Of a stretch of 64,000 bases of DNA, positions 43,179-52,130 are shown in pieces (within the stretch, counting starts at the first letter, position 1; each line of letters begins with the position of its first letter). Under the pieces are notes generated by a model. That model saw only the letters and a list, made by a program, of their open reading frames with translations. It was not told the DNA's origin and made no database searches. Made by a program: the position numbers and the translations under genes. Origin of the DNA: JBEKTW01 sp049515655 (GTDB taxonomy: Bacteria > Bacteroidota > Ignavibacteria > UBA10030 > SZUA-254); NCBI GenBank assembly GCA_049515655.1, contig JBEKTW010000014.1:1-64000 (forward strand), given 5' to 3'.

Positions 43179-44648
43179 ATGAACCGTCACGATTATATCG
43201 CTTGCGACCTGGGGGCGGAAAGCGGCAGAGTTATGCTCGGAACGCTTCTCGGTGGGAAGCTGTCGGTGGAAGAAATCCATAGATTCCCCAACGGTCCGAC
43301 ACAGGTCTGCGGCTCACTTCGATGGGATTTGCTGAGAATCTACGATGAGTTGAAGGCAGGTTTGAAGAAAGTTTCTGCCGGAGGCTTCTCCGTATCGGGC
43401 CTGAGCTGTGATTCATGGGGAGTCGACTATGTGCTGTTTTCTGCCGATGAACCGATGCTCGCACTTCCGTACCATTACCGTGATAGCAGGACGGATGGCG
43501 CTTTCGAGCGGGCATTCGCCGTCGTTCCGGCGGAGGAAATTTTTGCGGAAACGGGGATTCAATTCATGCCGATCAATACACTCTACCAGCTTCATGATGA
43601 CCTCAAGCATCGCACTGCTGTTCTTGACACCGCGGATCGTTTTCTCAATATCGGTGATTACTTCAACTATTTGTTCTGTTCTATTCCCAAGGCGGATGAA
43701 TCGCTTGCAAGCACAACGCAACTATACAATCCGCAAACAAGAAAATGGTCAAACGTGCTGATCAGGAAATTCGGATTTCCGGAGAGAATTTTTCCCGAGG
43801 TTGTCCCGTCCGGGACAATCCTCGGTCCGCTGCTACCGCCCCTCGACGTTGAAACAGGGCTTCGTGAAACAAAGGTCATCGCCGGTTGTTCTCACGACAC
43901 CGGCGCGGCCGTTGCAGCTGTTCCCGCCGCCGGCAACGATTGGGCCTATCTCAGCTCGGGAACATGGTCACTTCTTGGAGTCGAGAACTCTTCCCCCATT
44001 ATTAATGCGGAAAGCAGGAAATACAATTTCACCAATGAAATCGGTTACATCGGAAGCATTCGATTCCTGAGAAACATCACCGGTCTGTGGATTCTCCAGG
44101 AGTGCCGCCGCGCCTGGGCAAAAGCCGGACAGGATTATACCTACGATCAACTCACCCGGATGGCGGAGAAGTCTGCTGCATTGAAAACATTTTTCGACCC
44201 GCAGGATTCCACCTTTGCGAAGCCGGACAACATGCCGCAGAAGGTCGCCGATAATTGCCGGAAGAATGGTCAACCCGTGCCGGGAACTCCTGCCGAGATT
44301 ACACGATGCATTCTCGAGAGCCTGGCTCTTTCGTATCGAAAAACACTCGAACAACTGCGAGAGCTCACCCGGCGGCCGATATCGACCCTCCACATTGTCG
44401 GCGGCGGCTGCAAGAATCAATTATTGAATCAGTTTGCTGCGAACGCAACCGGTTGTCTTGTCTTGGCTGGTCCTGTCGAATGCACCGCGATCGGCAACGT
44501 GCTGATTCAGGCAATCACACTCGGGCACATTCCATCCCTGCAATCGGGACGCGAAATTGTAGGCCGGTCATTTCCCCTTGTTCGCTACGAGCCGCAGGAA
44601 CAGGCGCGCTGGGAAGATGCTTACTTGAAATTCAAGGAATTCAGGTGA
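43179..44648 (+). CDS. rhaB: L-rhamnulokinase
   Basis: 489 residues of the FGGY carbohydrate kinase family. ACDLGAESGRVMLGTL (phosphate loop with the Ala-Glu-Ser variant characteristic of rhamnulokinases), GSLRWDLLRIYDELKAGL, SCDSWGVDYVL, YHYRDSRTDGA, the ATPase segment SSGTWSLLGVE and GGGCKNQLLNQFAANA are visible. It phosphorylates L-rhamnulose to the 1-phosphate. No aldolase follows; the class II aldolase of the microcompartment operon at 7.8 kb is the likely next enzyme. The 280 bp before the gene hold no other recognisable feature. Confidence 0.93.
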   Translation: MNRHDYIACDLGAESGRVMLGTLLGGKLSVEEIHRFPNGPTQVCGSLRWDLLRIYDELKAGLKKVSAGGFSVSGLSCDSWGVDYVLFSADEPMLALPYHYRDSRTDGAFERAFAVVPAEEIFAETGIQFMPINTLYQLHDDLKHRTAVLDTADRFLNIGDYFNYLFCSIPKADESLASTTQLYNPQTRKWSNVLIRKFGFPERIFPEVVPSGTILGPLLPPLDVETGLRETKVIAGCSHDTGAAVAAVPAAGNDWAYLSSGTWSLLGVENSSPIINAESRKYNFTNEIGYIGSIRFLRNITGLWILQECRRAWAKAGQDYTYDQLTRMAEKSAALKTFFDPQDSTFAKPDNMPQKVADNCRKNGQPVPGTPAEITRCILESLALSYRKTLEQLRELTRRPISTLHIVGGGCKNQLLNQFAANATGCLVLAGPVECTAIGNVLIQAITLGHIPSLQSGREIVGRSFPLVRYEPQEQARWEDAYLKFKEFR

Positions 44649-44703
44649 GGGTTATGAGTTTGTTTCAAGTATTATCGCGCGACAGGCACGAAATCCAATC
44701 AGC

Positions 44704-45987
44704 ATGAGAAGTCGGCTCGCATACGGTCCCGGAATGTTGGAACTTGACCTACAGGGTATTGATGCCGACATCATCGAGCCGCGACACAACGCAGGCCTGC
44801 CCGATGAAAAAGAAGCCGTCGTTGCTGCGCTTCACAACCCGGTCGGTACCCGGCCGTTAGAATCGTGGTTGAATCCGAGTTGCCGCATCTGTATCTCCTT
44901 CACCGACGGCACTCGTGCCACGCCTAATAATCGACTCATCCCCTGGTTGCTTGAATACCTTCACCGATACGGAGTGCAGCGTGAAAATATCAAACTGCTG
45001 AACCAGGTCGGAACGCACCGCGCGAATACGCGAGATGAGCTCAAAGAGATTCTCACCCCGGAAATTGTCGAAAAGTACCAAGTCATTAATCATGAGCCGA
45101 ACAACCGGGAAGCCCTCGTGCAGTTGGGAGTGACCCGCTCAGGGGCTCCGGCACTGGTCAACCGCCATTTTGTGGAAGCGGATGTCCGGATCGCGACCGG
45201 CTTTATCGAGCCGCATTTGTTTGCAGGTTTCAGCGGAGGTGTGAAAAATATTATCCCCGGCCTTGCGGGACAAGAAACCGTCATGCACAATCATGGATAC
45301 CGGAATCTTCTCGACCCCCACGCAACATTCGGCGTCACGGAAGGGAATCCGCTCTGGGAAGAATTGCGCGACATTGCTCTGCGGACAGGTCCGGTCTTCC
45401 TCCTGAATGTTGCACTGAATAATGACAGGCACATCACCGGAGTTTTCGCGGGAGATCTCCTGGAAAGCCACAAGGTCGGTTGTGAGTTTGTGCGTTCATC
45501 GGCAATGCAGCGCGTGGATGAGCAGTATGATGTCGTCATCACAACCAACAGCGGTTACCCCCTCGACCAGAATCTGTACCAGAGTGTCAAAGGGATGAGT
45601 GCTGCCGCCCGCATCGTTGCGCACGGCGGTACAATCATTCTCGCCGCAGAGTGCCGCGAGGGATTTCCTGCCGGGAGCGCATACGAACGCTTGCTGCGAA
45701 ATTCGGCAGGACCGGCAGAACTGCTCCAGCATTTGCGGGATGCCGACCGGCCTTTCCCCGACCAATGGCAGGCGCAAATTCAGGCGCTCATTCTTCAACG
45801 GGCGGAGATACTTCTGTACAGTCAGATGAGCGACGAAGACGTGCGTGCAGCACATTTGAGTCCATGTCACGATATAGCGCGGGTAGTTCGGAGAATTTTT
45901 GAAAGTGGAAAACCCGATGCGCGGGTAGCCATTTTGCCCCAGGGTCCGCTTACTATTCCCTATTTAGCACAGGAAGTAATCACATGA
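44704..45987 (+). CDS. LarA-family (nickel-pincer racemase-like) protein
   Basis: 427 residues. The N-terminal domain has SFTDGTRATPNN, and the middle has EPHLFAGFSGGVKNIIPGLAG with the Lys that anchors the nickel-pincer cofactor in lactate racemase, then HNHGYRN. LarA enzymes racemise or epimerise 2-hydroxyacids. In a rhamnose cluster it could act on lactate formed from lactaldehyde or on another hydroxyacid; the substrate is not known. No cofactor-biosynthesis genes (larB, larC, larE) are in the window. It starts 55 bp after rhaB and is probably co-transcribed. Confidence 0.85.
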   Translation: MRSRLAYGPGMLELDLQGIDADIIEPRHNAGLPDEKEAVVAALHNPVGTRPLESWLNPSCRICISFTDGTRATPNNRLIPWLLEYLHRYGVQRENIKLLNQVGTHRANTRDELKEILTPEIVEKYQVINHEPNNREALVQLGVTRSGAPALVNRHFVEADVRIATGFIEPHLFAGFSGGVKNIIPGLAGQETVMHNHGYRNLLDPHATFGVTEGNPLWEELRDIALRTGPVFLLNVALNNDRHITGVFAGDLLESHKVGCEFVRSSAMQRVDEQYDVVITTNSGYPLDQNLYQSVKGMSAAARIVAHGGTIILAAECREGFPAGSAYERLLRNSAGPAELLQHLRDADRPFPDQWQAQIQALILQRAEILLYSQMSDEDVRAAHLSPCHDIARVVRRIFESGKPDARVAILPQGPLTIPYLAQEVIT

Positions 45988-46098
45988 ATCAAAACGGAGC
46001 GAGCAATCGAAGATTATAATCCTGACAATCGATCGTTGTCTACGACAATCATCGCTTCATAAAAACTTGTTGACAAACATAGACCCCAATCGAAAAAT

Positions 46099-47055
46099 AT
46101 GAAATGGAATTCTCTGCATGTCTTGCCAATTCTCATTTTGTTTGCAATAGCGCAAAACAGCGCACTTGCCCAGGATTTGAAAATCGCGGTCATCCCGAAG
46201 GGAACGACGCATGTCTTCTGGAAAGCCGTTGAAGCGGGAGCTCGGGCGGCAGGAAAGGAATTGGGAGTCGAAGTTATCTGGAAAGGTCCTATGAAAGAAA
46301 ACGACCGGGCACAGCAGATCGCTATCGTTGAGCAATTTGTCAGCGAAGGCGTATCGGGCATAGTGCTCGCGCCGTTGGACCACATGGCGCTCAAACGACC
46401 GGTCGCAGCAGCAATGCAAAAGAAAATCCCGGTGGTCATCTTCGACAGCGGGCTTGACGGTGAAGCAGGGAAGGATTTCGTGAGCTTCGTCGCGACGAAC
46501 AATAGGAAAGGAGGCACCCTCGCCGGAGAGCAACTTTTCAAACTGCTGGGCGGCAAGGGAAAAGTGGTGCTTTTGCGCTATCAGGTGGGCTCGGCGAGCA
46601 CCTCGGATCGGGAAGAAGGATTTCTCGATGTCATGCACCGGAGCAAGGAAATTGAAGTGCTGGTCGACAATCGTTACTCGGGCCCGACGGCGGGGGACGC
46701 GAAAACCGCGAGTATGAATCTCCTGGATAAACTGAAGGAGGCCGACGGCATCTTCTGTCCGAATGAGGGTTCAACGTTCGGCATGCTGCTCGCGCTCCGC
46801 CAGAGCAATCTCGCGGGCAAGAAGAAGTTCGTGGGATTCGATACGTCGCCGCCCCTTCTTGAAGCGCTCCAGCATGGTGAAATCGACGCGCTGATAGCGC
46901 AAGACCCTGCACGCATGGGGTTCGAGGCGCTGAAAACTCTCGCCGAGCACCTTCGTGGGAAAGATGTTCCCCTGACGATCGATACCGGCGTGCATCTCAT
47001 TACGCAGGACAATCTCAACGACCCCGAGATCAAAAAACTTCTCGGAACAAAGTAA
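46099..47055 (+). CDS. Sugar ABC transporter substrate-binding protein (RbsB/RhaS-like)
   Basis: 318 residues. Signal peptide KWNSLHVLPILILFAIAQNS ending in ALAQ, then a type I periplasmic-binding fold: KIAVIPKGTTHVFWKAVEAG, GVSGIVLAPLDH, VVIFDSGLDG, FVGFDTSPPLLEALQHGEID. The neighbourhood suggests rhamnose as ligand. A partially palindromic GACAA-N7-TTGTC sequence about 70 bp upstream may be an operator. The ATPase subunit expected beside the permease is not in this cluster. Confidence 0.88.
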   Translation: MKWNSLHVLPILILFAIAQNSALAQDLKIAVIPKGTTHVFWKAVEAGARAAGKELGVEVIWKGPMKENDRAQQIAIVEQFVSEGVSGIVLAPLDHMALKRPVAAAMQKKIPVVIFDSGLDGEAGKDFVSFVATNNRKGGTLAGEQLFKLLGGKGKVVLLRYQVGSASTSDREEGFLDVMHRSKEIEVLVDNRYSGPTAGDAKTASMNLLDKLKEADGIFCPNEGSTFGMLLALRQSNLAGKKKFVGFDTSPPLLEALQHGEIDALIAQDPARMGFEALKTLAEHLRGKDVPLTIDTGVHLITQDNLNDPEIKKLLGTK

Positions 47056-47091
47056 GTTCTCCCTTCATTCAAATGAAAAAAGGAGCTAACA

Positions 47092-48315
47092 ATGAAATGG
47101 ATCATTTTCGTCATGGCGGCGGTGTTAGTCATCGCTGAAAGTGCAGCGGCCCAGGATTCCACGGTCGCGCCCACATTCGGCGACGACCTCGCGTTCCTGA
47201 AAAAATACAAAGATGTTGTAGTTTTGTCCGATTCTTCCGGCGCGATGCAGGTCGCCATCGTCCCCGACTACCAGGGCCGCATCATGACCAGCACGGCCGA
47301 CGGCACGAACGGGACCAGCTTCGGATGGGTCAATCGGGAGCTGATATCGTCCGGCAAGAAGCAGCAGCATATTAATGTCTTCGGCGGTGAAGATCGATTC
47401 TGGATAGGACCCGAAGGCGGACAGTTTTCGGTCTTCTTCGCGAAGGGGTCTGCGTTTGACCTGGACCACTGGTTCACCCCCCCTTCAGTTGATACAGAAC
47501 CGTTCAAGATGGTGAGCAACCGGGCAGATCGGGTGACTTGCCGCCGCGAGATTCATCTGACGAATTACTCGGGCACGAAATTCAGGTTGGAGGTCAGCCG
47601 TGAGATTCGCCTTCTGGACCGGAAGGGAATCCAGCGCCATCTCGCGGGTCATCTGAGCCCGCGTCTCAAGATGGTCGGTTTTGAATCGGTGAATTCGATC
47701 AAGAATCTCGGCAAAGAACCATGGAAGAAGGAAAGCGGATTGCTCTCGATCTGGATCCTGGGCATGCTCAACGCGTCGCCGTCAACCACGATTGTCGTCC
47801 CGTTCAAAAAAGGTCCGGAGAGTGAGTTGGGACCGGTGGTCAATGACGCGTATTTCGGGAAAGTGCCCCCGGAGCGATTGGTGGTGAAAGATGGCTTGAT
47901 GTTTTTCTCTGCAGATGCGAACTATCGAAGCAAAATTGGTTTGTCCCCTCTTCGCTGTAAAGCCGTGCTCGGAAGTTACGATGCGCAAAACCATGTCCTG
48001 ACTGTTGTCCAGTATACGTTACCGGAAGGCGCAACGGATTATGTGAATTCAATGTGGAAGATACAGGAAAATCCATTCGGCGGTGACGTTGTCAATAGTT
48101 ATAATGACGGACCGCCCGCGCCGGCCAAGCCGCAGTTGGGGAGATTTTATGAGCTTGAAACTTCTTCTCCGGCGCTTGCCCTCAAGCCCGGCGGAATTGC
48201 CAAGCACACGCATCGCACGATTCATATCCAAGGAAACGACGCCGACCTTGACCCCGTCGCGCGAGCTGTCTTCGGTGTGGGAATTGAAGATATCAAGAAT
48301 GGATTGAAAAAGTGA
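47092..48315 (+). CDS. Exported protein, mutarotase-like beta-sandwich (DUF6786-like)
   Basis: 407 residues. Signal peptide (KWIIFVMAAVLVIAESAAAQ). The body is beta-rich with VAIVPDYQGRIMTSTADGTN, NVFGGEDRFWIGPEGGQFS and KHTHRTIHIQGN, reminiscent of the galactose-mutarotase superfold. No catalytic residues can be assigned. It lies between the sugar-binding protein and the permease (37-nt gap on the left), so it may help with an exported sugar substrate. An AAGGAG ribosome site precedes it. Confidence 0.6.
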   Translation: MKWIIFVMAAVLVIAESAAAQDSTVAPTFGDDLAFLKKYKDVVVLSDSSGAMQVAIVPDYQGRIMTSTADGTNGTSFGWVNRELISSGKKQQHINVFGGEDRFWIGPEGGQFSVFFAKGSAFDLDHWFTPPSVDTEPFKMVSNRADRVTCRREIHLTNYSGTKFRLEVSREIRLLDRKGIQRHLAGHLSPRLKMVGFESVNSIKNLGKEPWKKESGLLSIWILGMLNASPSTTIVVPFKKGPESELGPVVNDAYFGKVPPERLVVKDGLMFFSADANYRSKIGLSPLRCKAVLGSYDAQNHVLTVVQYTLPEGATDYVNSMWKIQENPFGGDVVNSYNDGPPAPAKPQLGRFYELETSSPALALKPGGIAKHTHRTIHIQGNDADLDPVARAVFGVGIEDIKNGLKK

Positions 48316-48339
48316 ACGACGGAATCTCACGAAGTCTTC

Positions 48340-49308
48340 ATGCGTGATGAAAGCGACGCGATGAAACATTTGCTTTCGAAGCTTGCGTCTCTCGTGGGAT
48401 TAGTGTTTGTCTTTGTTCTTTTTACGGTCCTGCAGCCGGCAAAGTTCCCGACAGCGGAGAACATGGAAATCATGCTGCTCCAGACTGCCGTCGTTGGCAC
48501 GGCGGCGCTGGGGATGACGCTCGTCATCATGAGCGGTGGAATTGACCTCTCCGTGGGTTCGGTCATCGCGTTGAGCACGGTCGTCATCGCGCTGCTGCTG
48601 AACGTCGGCGCGGCACCCGCGTTCGCGGCAATGGGAGGAATCGGCGTAGGAGCGTTGTGCGGCTTGCTGATAGGATTTATTGTCACGCGAGCGAAGCTTC
48701 CTTCGTTCATCGTCACGCTCGGCATGTGGGGCGCGCTGCGGGGGGCGGCAAAAGGATTGGCGGGCGAACAGATGATCGCCGCTCCCAACACCTGGCTGAA
48801 CAAGTTGCTCAATACGCTCACCGACAACCAGCGATGGATGCTGGTCCCGCCGGGCGTGTGGATGATGGCAGTGCTTGCATTGATCGTTGGCGGCATGCTT
48901 CACTTCACACGGCGCGGGCGCTACATTGTTGCCGTCGGATCGAACGAGGAAGCGGCCCGTCTGAGCGGAGTTTCCGTTGACCGGACGAAGCTCTCTGTAT
49001 ATATTCTCGGTTCCACTTTTGCCGCAATTGCGGGCGTCCTGCAGTTTTCCTATTTGACGGTCGGCGATCCGACGACGGCGACCGGCATGGAGCTGGATGT
49101 GATTGCCGCCGTTGTGATCGGCGGCGGAAGCCTCGCCGGCGGCAGAGGAAGCGTCTTTGGGAGTCTGGTCGGGGCGCTTATCATGACAATCGTCGGAAAT
49201 GGCTGTACGAAGATGGAGCTTCCCAACTGGGTGCAGGAAATCGTCACGGGGCTCATCATCGTTGTCGCCGTTATGCTGGACCGCCTGCGGCACAGAAGAA
49301 GCGGATAG
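48340..49308 (+). CDS. Sugar ABC transporter permease (RbsC-like)
   Basis: 322 residues; an ATG at 48361 could also start it. Eight or more hydrophobic segments, with MSGGIDLSVGSVIALSTVV near residue 70, GFIVTRAKLPSFIVTLG near 110 and VIGGGSLAGGRGSVFGSLVG near 260, the EAA-like region of ribose-type permeases. It should form the channel for the sugar bound by the 46.1-kb protein. No ATP-binding subunit gene lies within the window. Confidence 0.9.
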   Translation: MRDESDAMKHLLSKLASLVGLVFVFVLFTVLQPAKFPTAENMEIMLLQTAVVGTAALGMTLVIMSGGIDLSVGSVIALSTVVIALLLNVGAAPAFAAMGGIGVGALCGLLIGFIVTRAKLPSFIVTLGMWGALRGAAKGLAGEQMIAAPNTWLNKLLNTLTDNQRWMLVPPGVWMMAVLALIVGGMLHFTRRGRYIVAVGSNEEAARLSGVSVDRTKLSVYILGSTFAAIAGVLQFSYLTVGDPTTATGMELDVIAAVVIGGGSLAGGRGSVFGSLVGALIMTIVGNGCTKMELPNWVQEIVTGLIIVVAVMLDRLRHRRSG

Positions 49309-49742
49309 AATTTTCTTAAAGAAGCTAATTGGGTGAACTAAGTTACGAATGTTAACAAATTTCGTAGTGGGAAAAAAGCACTAAATTCTAAGCACTAATT
49401 CCTAAACAAATCTTAAATTCAAAACTCGCTCCGAAGAAATGCTATTGGCAAATGTTCAAAACGTGAAAAGTGAGACTTCTCATGACAGTTTTGAGTTTAG
49501 AGAATTCGAATTTGTCCCGCTTCTGGATTCCGCTGGGTGGCGGGATTCTGAGAGGCGGAATTTAGGATTTCGGATTTCGTGCTTGGGATTTGTCCATGAT
49601 TTCATGCTCCGGATTTCGGGCATCCAACATTGTCTTAGGTAACGTCAGTTATACAGTTTCTTTTGTTTGTCGCTCAAAAAAAAATGCCTCGAAGGGGAGA
49701 AAAACCCCTGAACAGTGAATATACATTCGTAAAGGAAATGCT
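49309..49742. other. Intergenic region with GATTT-rich degenerate repeat
   Basis: No gene is recognised. Between about 49555 and 49620 the sequence repeats GGAATTTAGGATTTCGGATTT, shortened here, and GGGATTTGTCC-like words. The same style recurs at 59750-59880. The last 80 bp before rhaA are A-rich and hold AAGGGGAGAAA. Confidence 0.5.
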
Positions 49743-51005
49743 ATGACACAATTCGATAAGCACTATGCAACCGCCAGGGATCGCTACGCGGAGATTGGCG
49801 TCGACACCGATGCTGCCCTGAAACAGCTACAAACTATCTCTCTTTCATTGCATTGCTGGCAGACGGATGACGTTGGCGGTTTTGAACGTCCCGGCGCTTC
49901 CCTCGAAGGAGGAGGGATCCAGGCGACGGGCAACTATCCCGGGAAAGCACGAACGATTGATGAGATGCGCAAGGACCTCGAGTTCGTTTACTCACTCCTG
50001 CCGGGGAAGCACCGGCTGAGCCTCCATGCAATCTACGGAGACTTCGGGCGCAAGTTTGTCGAGAGAGACAGCATCGGTCCTGTGCACTTCAGGAGCTGGG
50101 TTCACTGGGCGAAACAGCAGCACATCGGAATCGATTTCAACTCCACTTTTTTCTCGCATCCGAAAGCGGCCGACGGTTTCACACTTGCCCATACGGACAA
50201 ATCCATAAGAGATTTTTGGATTGAACATGCGAAAAGATGCAGGGAGATAAGCGAGTACCTTGGCAAAGAACTGGGTACGCGGTGCATCCATAATCTCTGG
50301 ATTCCGGATGGCTCGAAGGATACTACCGTCAATCGTTTCCGGCACAGGGAGTTGCTGACGGAATCCCTGGACAAAATCTTCAAGCGGAAAAACAATGCGA
50401 AGTTCATGCGGGATTCCGTTGAAAGTAAATTGTTCGGCATCGGCAGTGAAGCCTATGTCGTGGGCTCCCACGAATTCTACCTGGGTTATGCAATCAGGAA
50501 GAACATCATGCTGTGCGTCGATATCGGCCATTTTCACCCGACAGAATCGTGCGCAGACAAGGTATCGGCGCTCTTCCAGTATCTCGATGAGCTGCTTTTC
50601 CACATCACGCGCAGCGTGCGCTGGGACAGCGACCACGTTGTCACGCTGAACGACCCGGTGACGGAATTAATGCAGGAGATTGTGTGGGCCGGTAAATTGA
50701 ACAGCGTCGCCCTTGGACTTGATTTCTTTGACGCAAGCATTAACAGAATCGGCGCGTATGTTATCGGAGCGCGGGCAACTCTGAAAGCGCTGCTGCTGGC
50801 TCTCCTCTCGCCCGTCAGGAAATTGCGGGAGTATGAAAGCAAGAATCAGAACTTTGAGCGGTTGGCCTTGCTCGAAGAATGCAAATCATTCCCATTCGCC
50901 GCCGTGTGGGACCATTACTGTGCGTCGAATGACGTTCCTGTCGGCCATTCGTACATTCCCATAATCCGAGAGTATGAAGCGAAGGTATTGACAAATCGAA
51001 AGTAA
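49743..51005 (+). CDS. rhaA: L-rhamnose isomerase
   Basis: 420 residues, colinear with Escherichia coli RhaA. LHCWQTDDVGGFE, GGIQATGNYPGKARTIDEM, FFSHPKAADGFTLAHTD, NLWIPDGSKD, VESKLFGIGSE, DIGHFHPTES and VRWDSDHVVTLNDP supply the metal ligands (Glu, Asp, His). It interconverts L-rhamnose and L-rhamnulose. It is followed 19 nt later by the rhamnose symporter gene. Confidence 0.96.
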   Translation: MTQFDKHYATARDRYAEIGVDTDAALKQLQTISLSLHCWQTDDVGGFERPGASLEGGGIQATGNYPGKARTIDEMRKDLEFVYSLLPGKHRLSLHAIYGDFGRKFVERDSIGPVHFRSWVHWAKQQHIGIDFNSTFFSHPKAADGFTLAHTDKSIRDFWIEHAKRCREISEYLGKELGTRCIHNLWIPDGSKDTTVNRFRHRELLTESLDKIFKRKNNAKFMRDSVESKLFGIGSEAYVVGSHEFYLGYAIRKNIMLCVDIGHFHPTESCADKVSALFQYLDELLFHITRSVRWDSDHVVTLNDPVTELMQEIVWAGKLNSVALGLDFFDASINRIGAYVIGARATLKALLLALLSPVRKLREYESKNQNFERLALLEECKSFPFAAVWDHYCASNDVPVGHSYIPIIREYEAKVLTNRK

Positions 51006-51024
51006 TTACAAGGATATATAGACA

Positions 51025-52092
51025 ATGGTAGCAATAGCGGGAATAGTGCTCGTGCTGCTGGGAGGTTTTTCCAGCGGCAGTTTCTACATGCCGTTCAAGA
51101 GAATCAAGACCTGGCCCTGGGAGGTTTTCTGGATCGTCGGCGGAATATTTTCATGGATTATCGCGCCATGGGTGTTCTCGCTGGCCACCGTTCCGGACCT
51201 CTTCAACGTCTTTGGAGAAGCCGGAGTTGCCGGGTTGGTGAAGCCTTTCATCTTTGGCATTCTCTGGGGGCTGGGCGGTTTGACGTTTGGATTGTCAATG
51301 CGATATCTCGGGATTTCGCTGGGCATGGCCATTGCCCTGGGGCTCACGCTCGTCTTCGGCGCTTTGATGCCGGCCGTCCTGGTCTCTGTATGGCCGGTCT
51401 TCTTTACAAGCTTGTTCCCCGGCTCTCTGTCCATAGCAGGATTATGTTCGACATCCTCAGGCATCACGACACTCGCCGGCGTCGGGGTGTGTCTCGTTGG
51501 AATAGTCATCAACGCGAAAGCCGGGCTCATGAAGGACCGCCAGCTCACGTCGGCCCAGAAGCAGGATGGTGTGAGTGAGTACAACGTAAGGAAAGGAATC
51601 TCCGTTGCAGTCTTCTCCGGGTTTATGAGTTCAGCGTTCGCGATGGGTGTCGCGGCTGGAAAACCGATCTCTGAAATCGCAAAGGCGAACGGTGTGAATC
51701 CTGTTTTTGAAAATAATCCGACATTTATCCTGATAATGTTCGGCGGGTTCATCGTGAATCTTGTCTGGTGTGCGTACCTGCAAGTCAGAAACAAGACCTT
51801 TACGGAAGTTGCCAAATCGCCTTTCGGTCGGAATCTCTTCCTCTGTTGTGCGGGCGGTACGTTGTGGTATCTCCAGATGTTCTTCTACGGAATGGGTGAA
51901 TCGATCCTCAAAGGCGTTGCCGGCTGGAGTATCCTCATGTCTTCGAGCATCCTGTTCAGCACCATGTGGGGGCTCCTCACGAGGGAATGGAAAGGCGTGT
52001 CACGAAAAACGTATGTAGTTTTGGCCACCGGCATCGGCATATTGATTCTATCGACGATCGTGTTTGGATACGCGAAGTACTTATCATTATAG
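51025..52092 (+). CDS. rhaT: L-rhamnose/proton symporter
   Basis: 355 residues, about ten membrane segments. The N-terminus GGFSSGSFYMPFKRIKTWPW and EVFWIVGGIFSWIIAPW, and GGTLWYLQMFFYGMGES later, match RhaT. It imports L-rhamnose across the inner membrane with protons, in parallel to the possible ABC route. Confidence 0.93.
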   Translation: MVAIAGIVLVLLGGFSSGSFYMPFKRIKTWPWEVFWIVGGIFSWIIAPWVFSLATVPDLFNVFGEAGVAGLVKPFIFGILWGLGGLTFGLSMRYLGISLGMAIALGLTLVFGALMPAVLVSVWPVFFTSLFPGSLSIAGLCSTSSGITTLAGVGVCLVGIVINAKAGLMKDRQLTSAQKQDGVSEYNVRKGISVAVFSGFMSSAFAMGVAAGKPISEIAKANGVNPVFENNPTFILIMFGGFIVNLVWCAYLQVRNKTFTEVAKSPFGRNLFLCCAGGTLWYLQMFFYGMGESILKGVAGWSILMSSSILFSTMWGLLTREWKGVSRKTYVVLATGIGILILSTIVFGYAKYLSL

Positions 52093-52130
52093 GATTATTG
52101 GAATAGCTTGCGGTATGTAGAGACATCACG

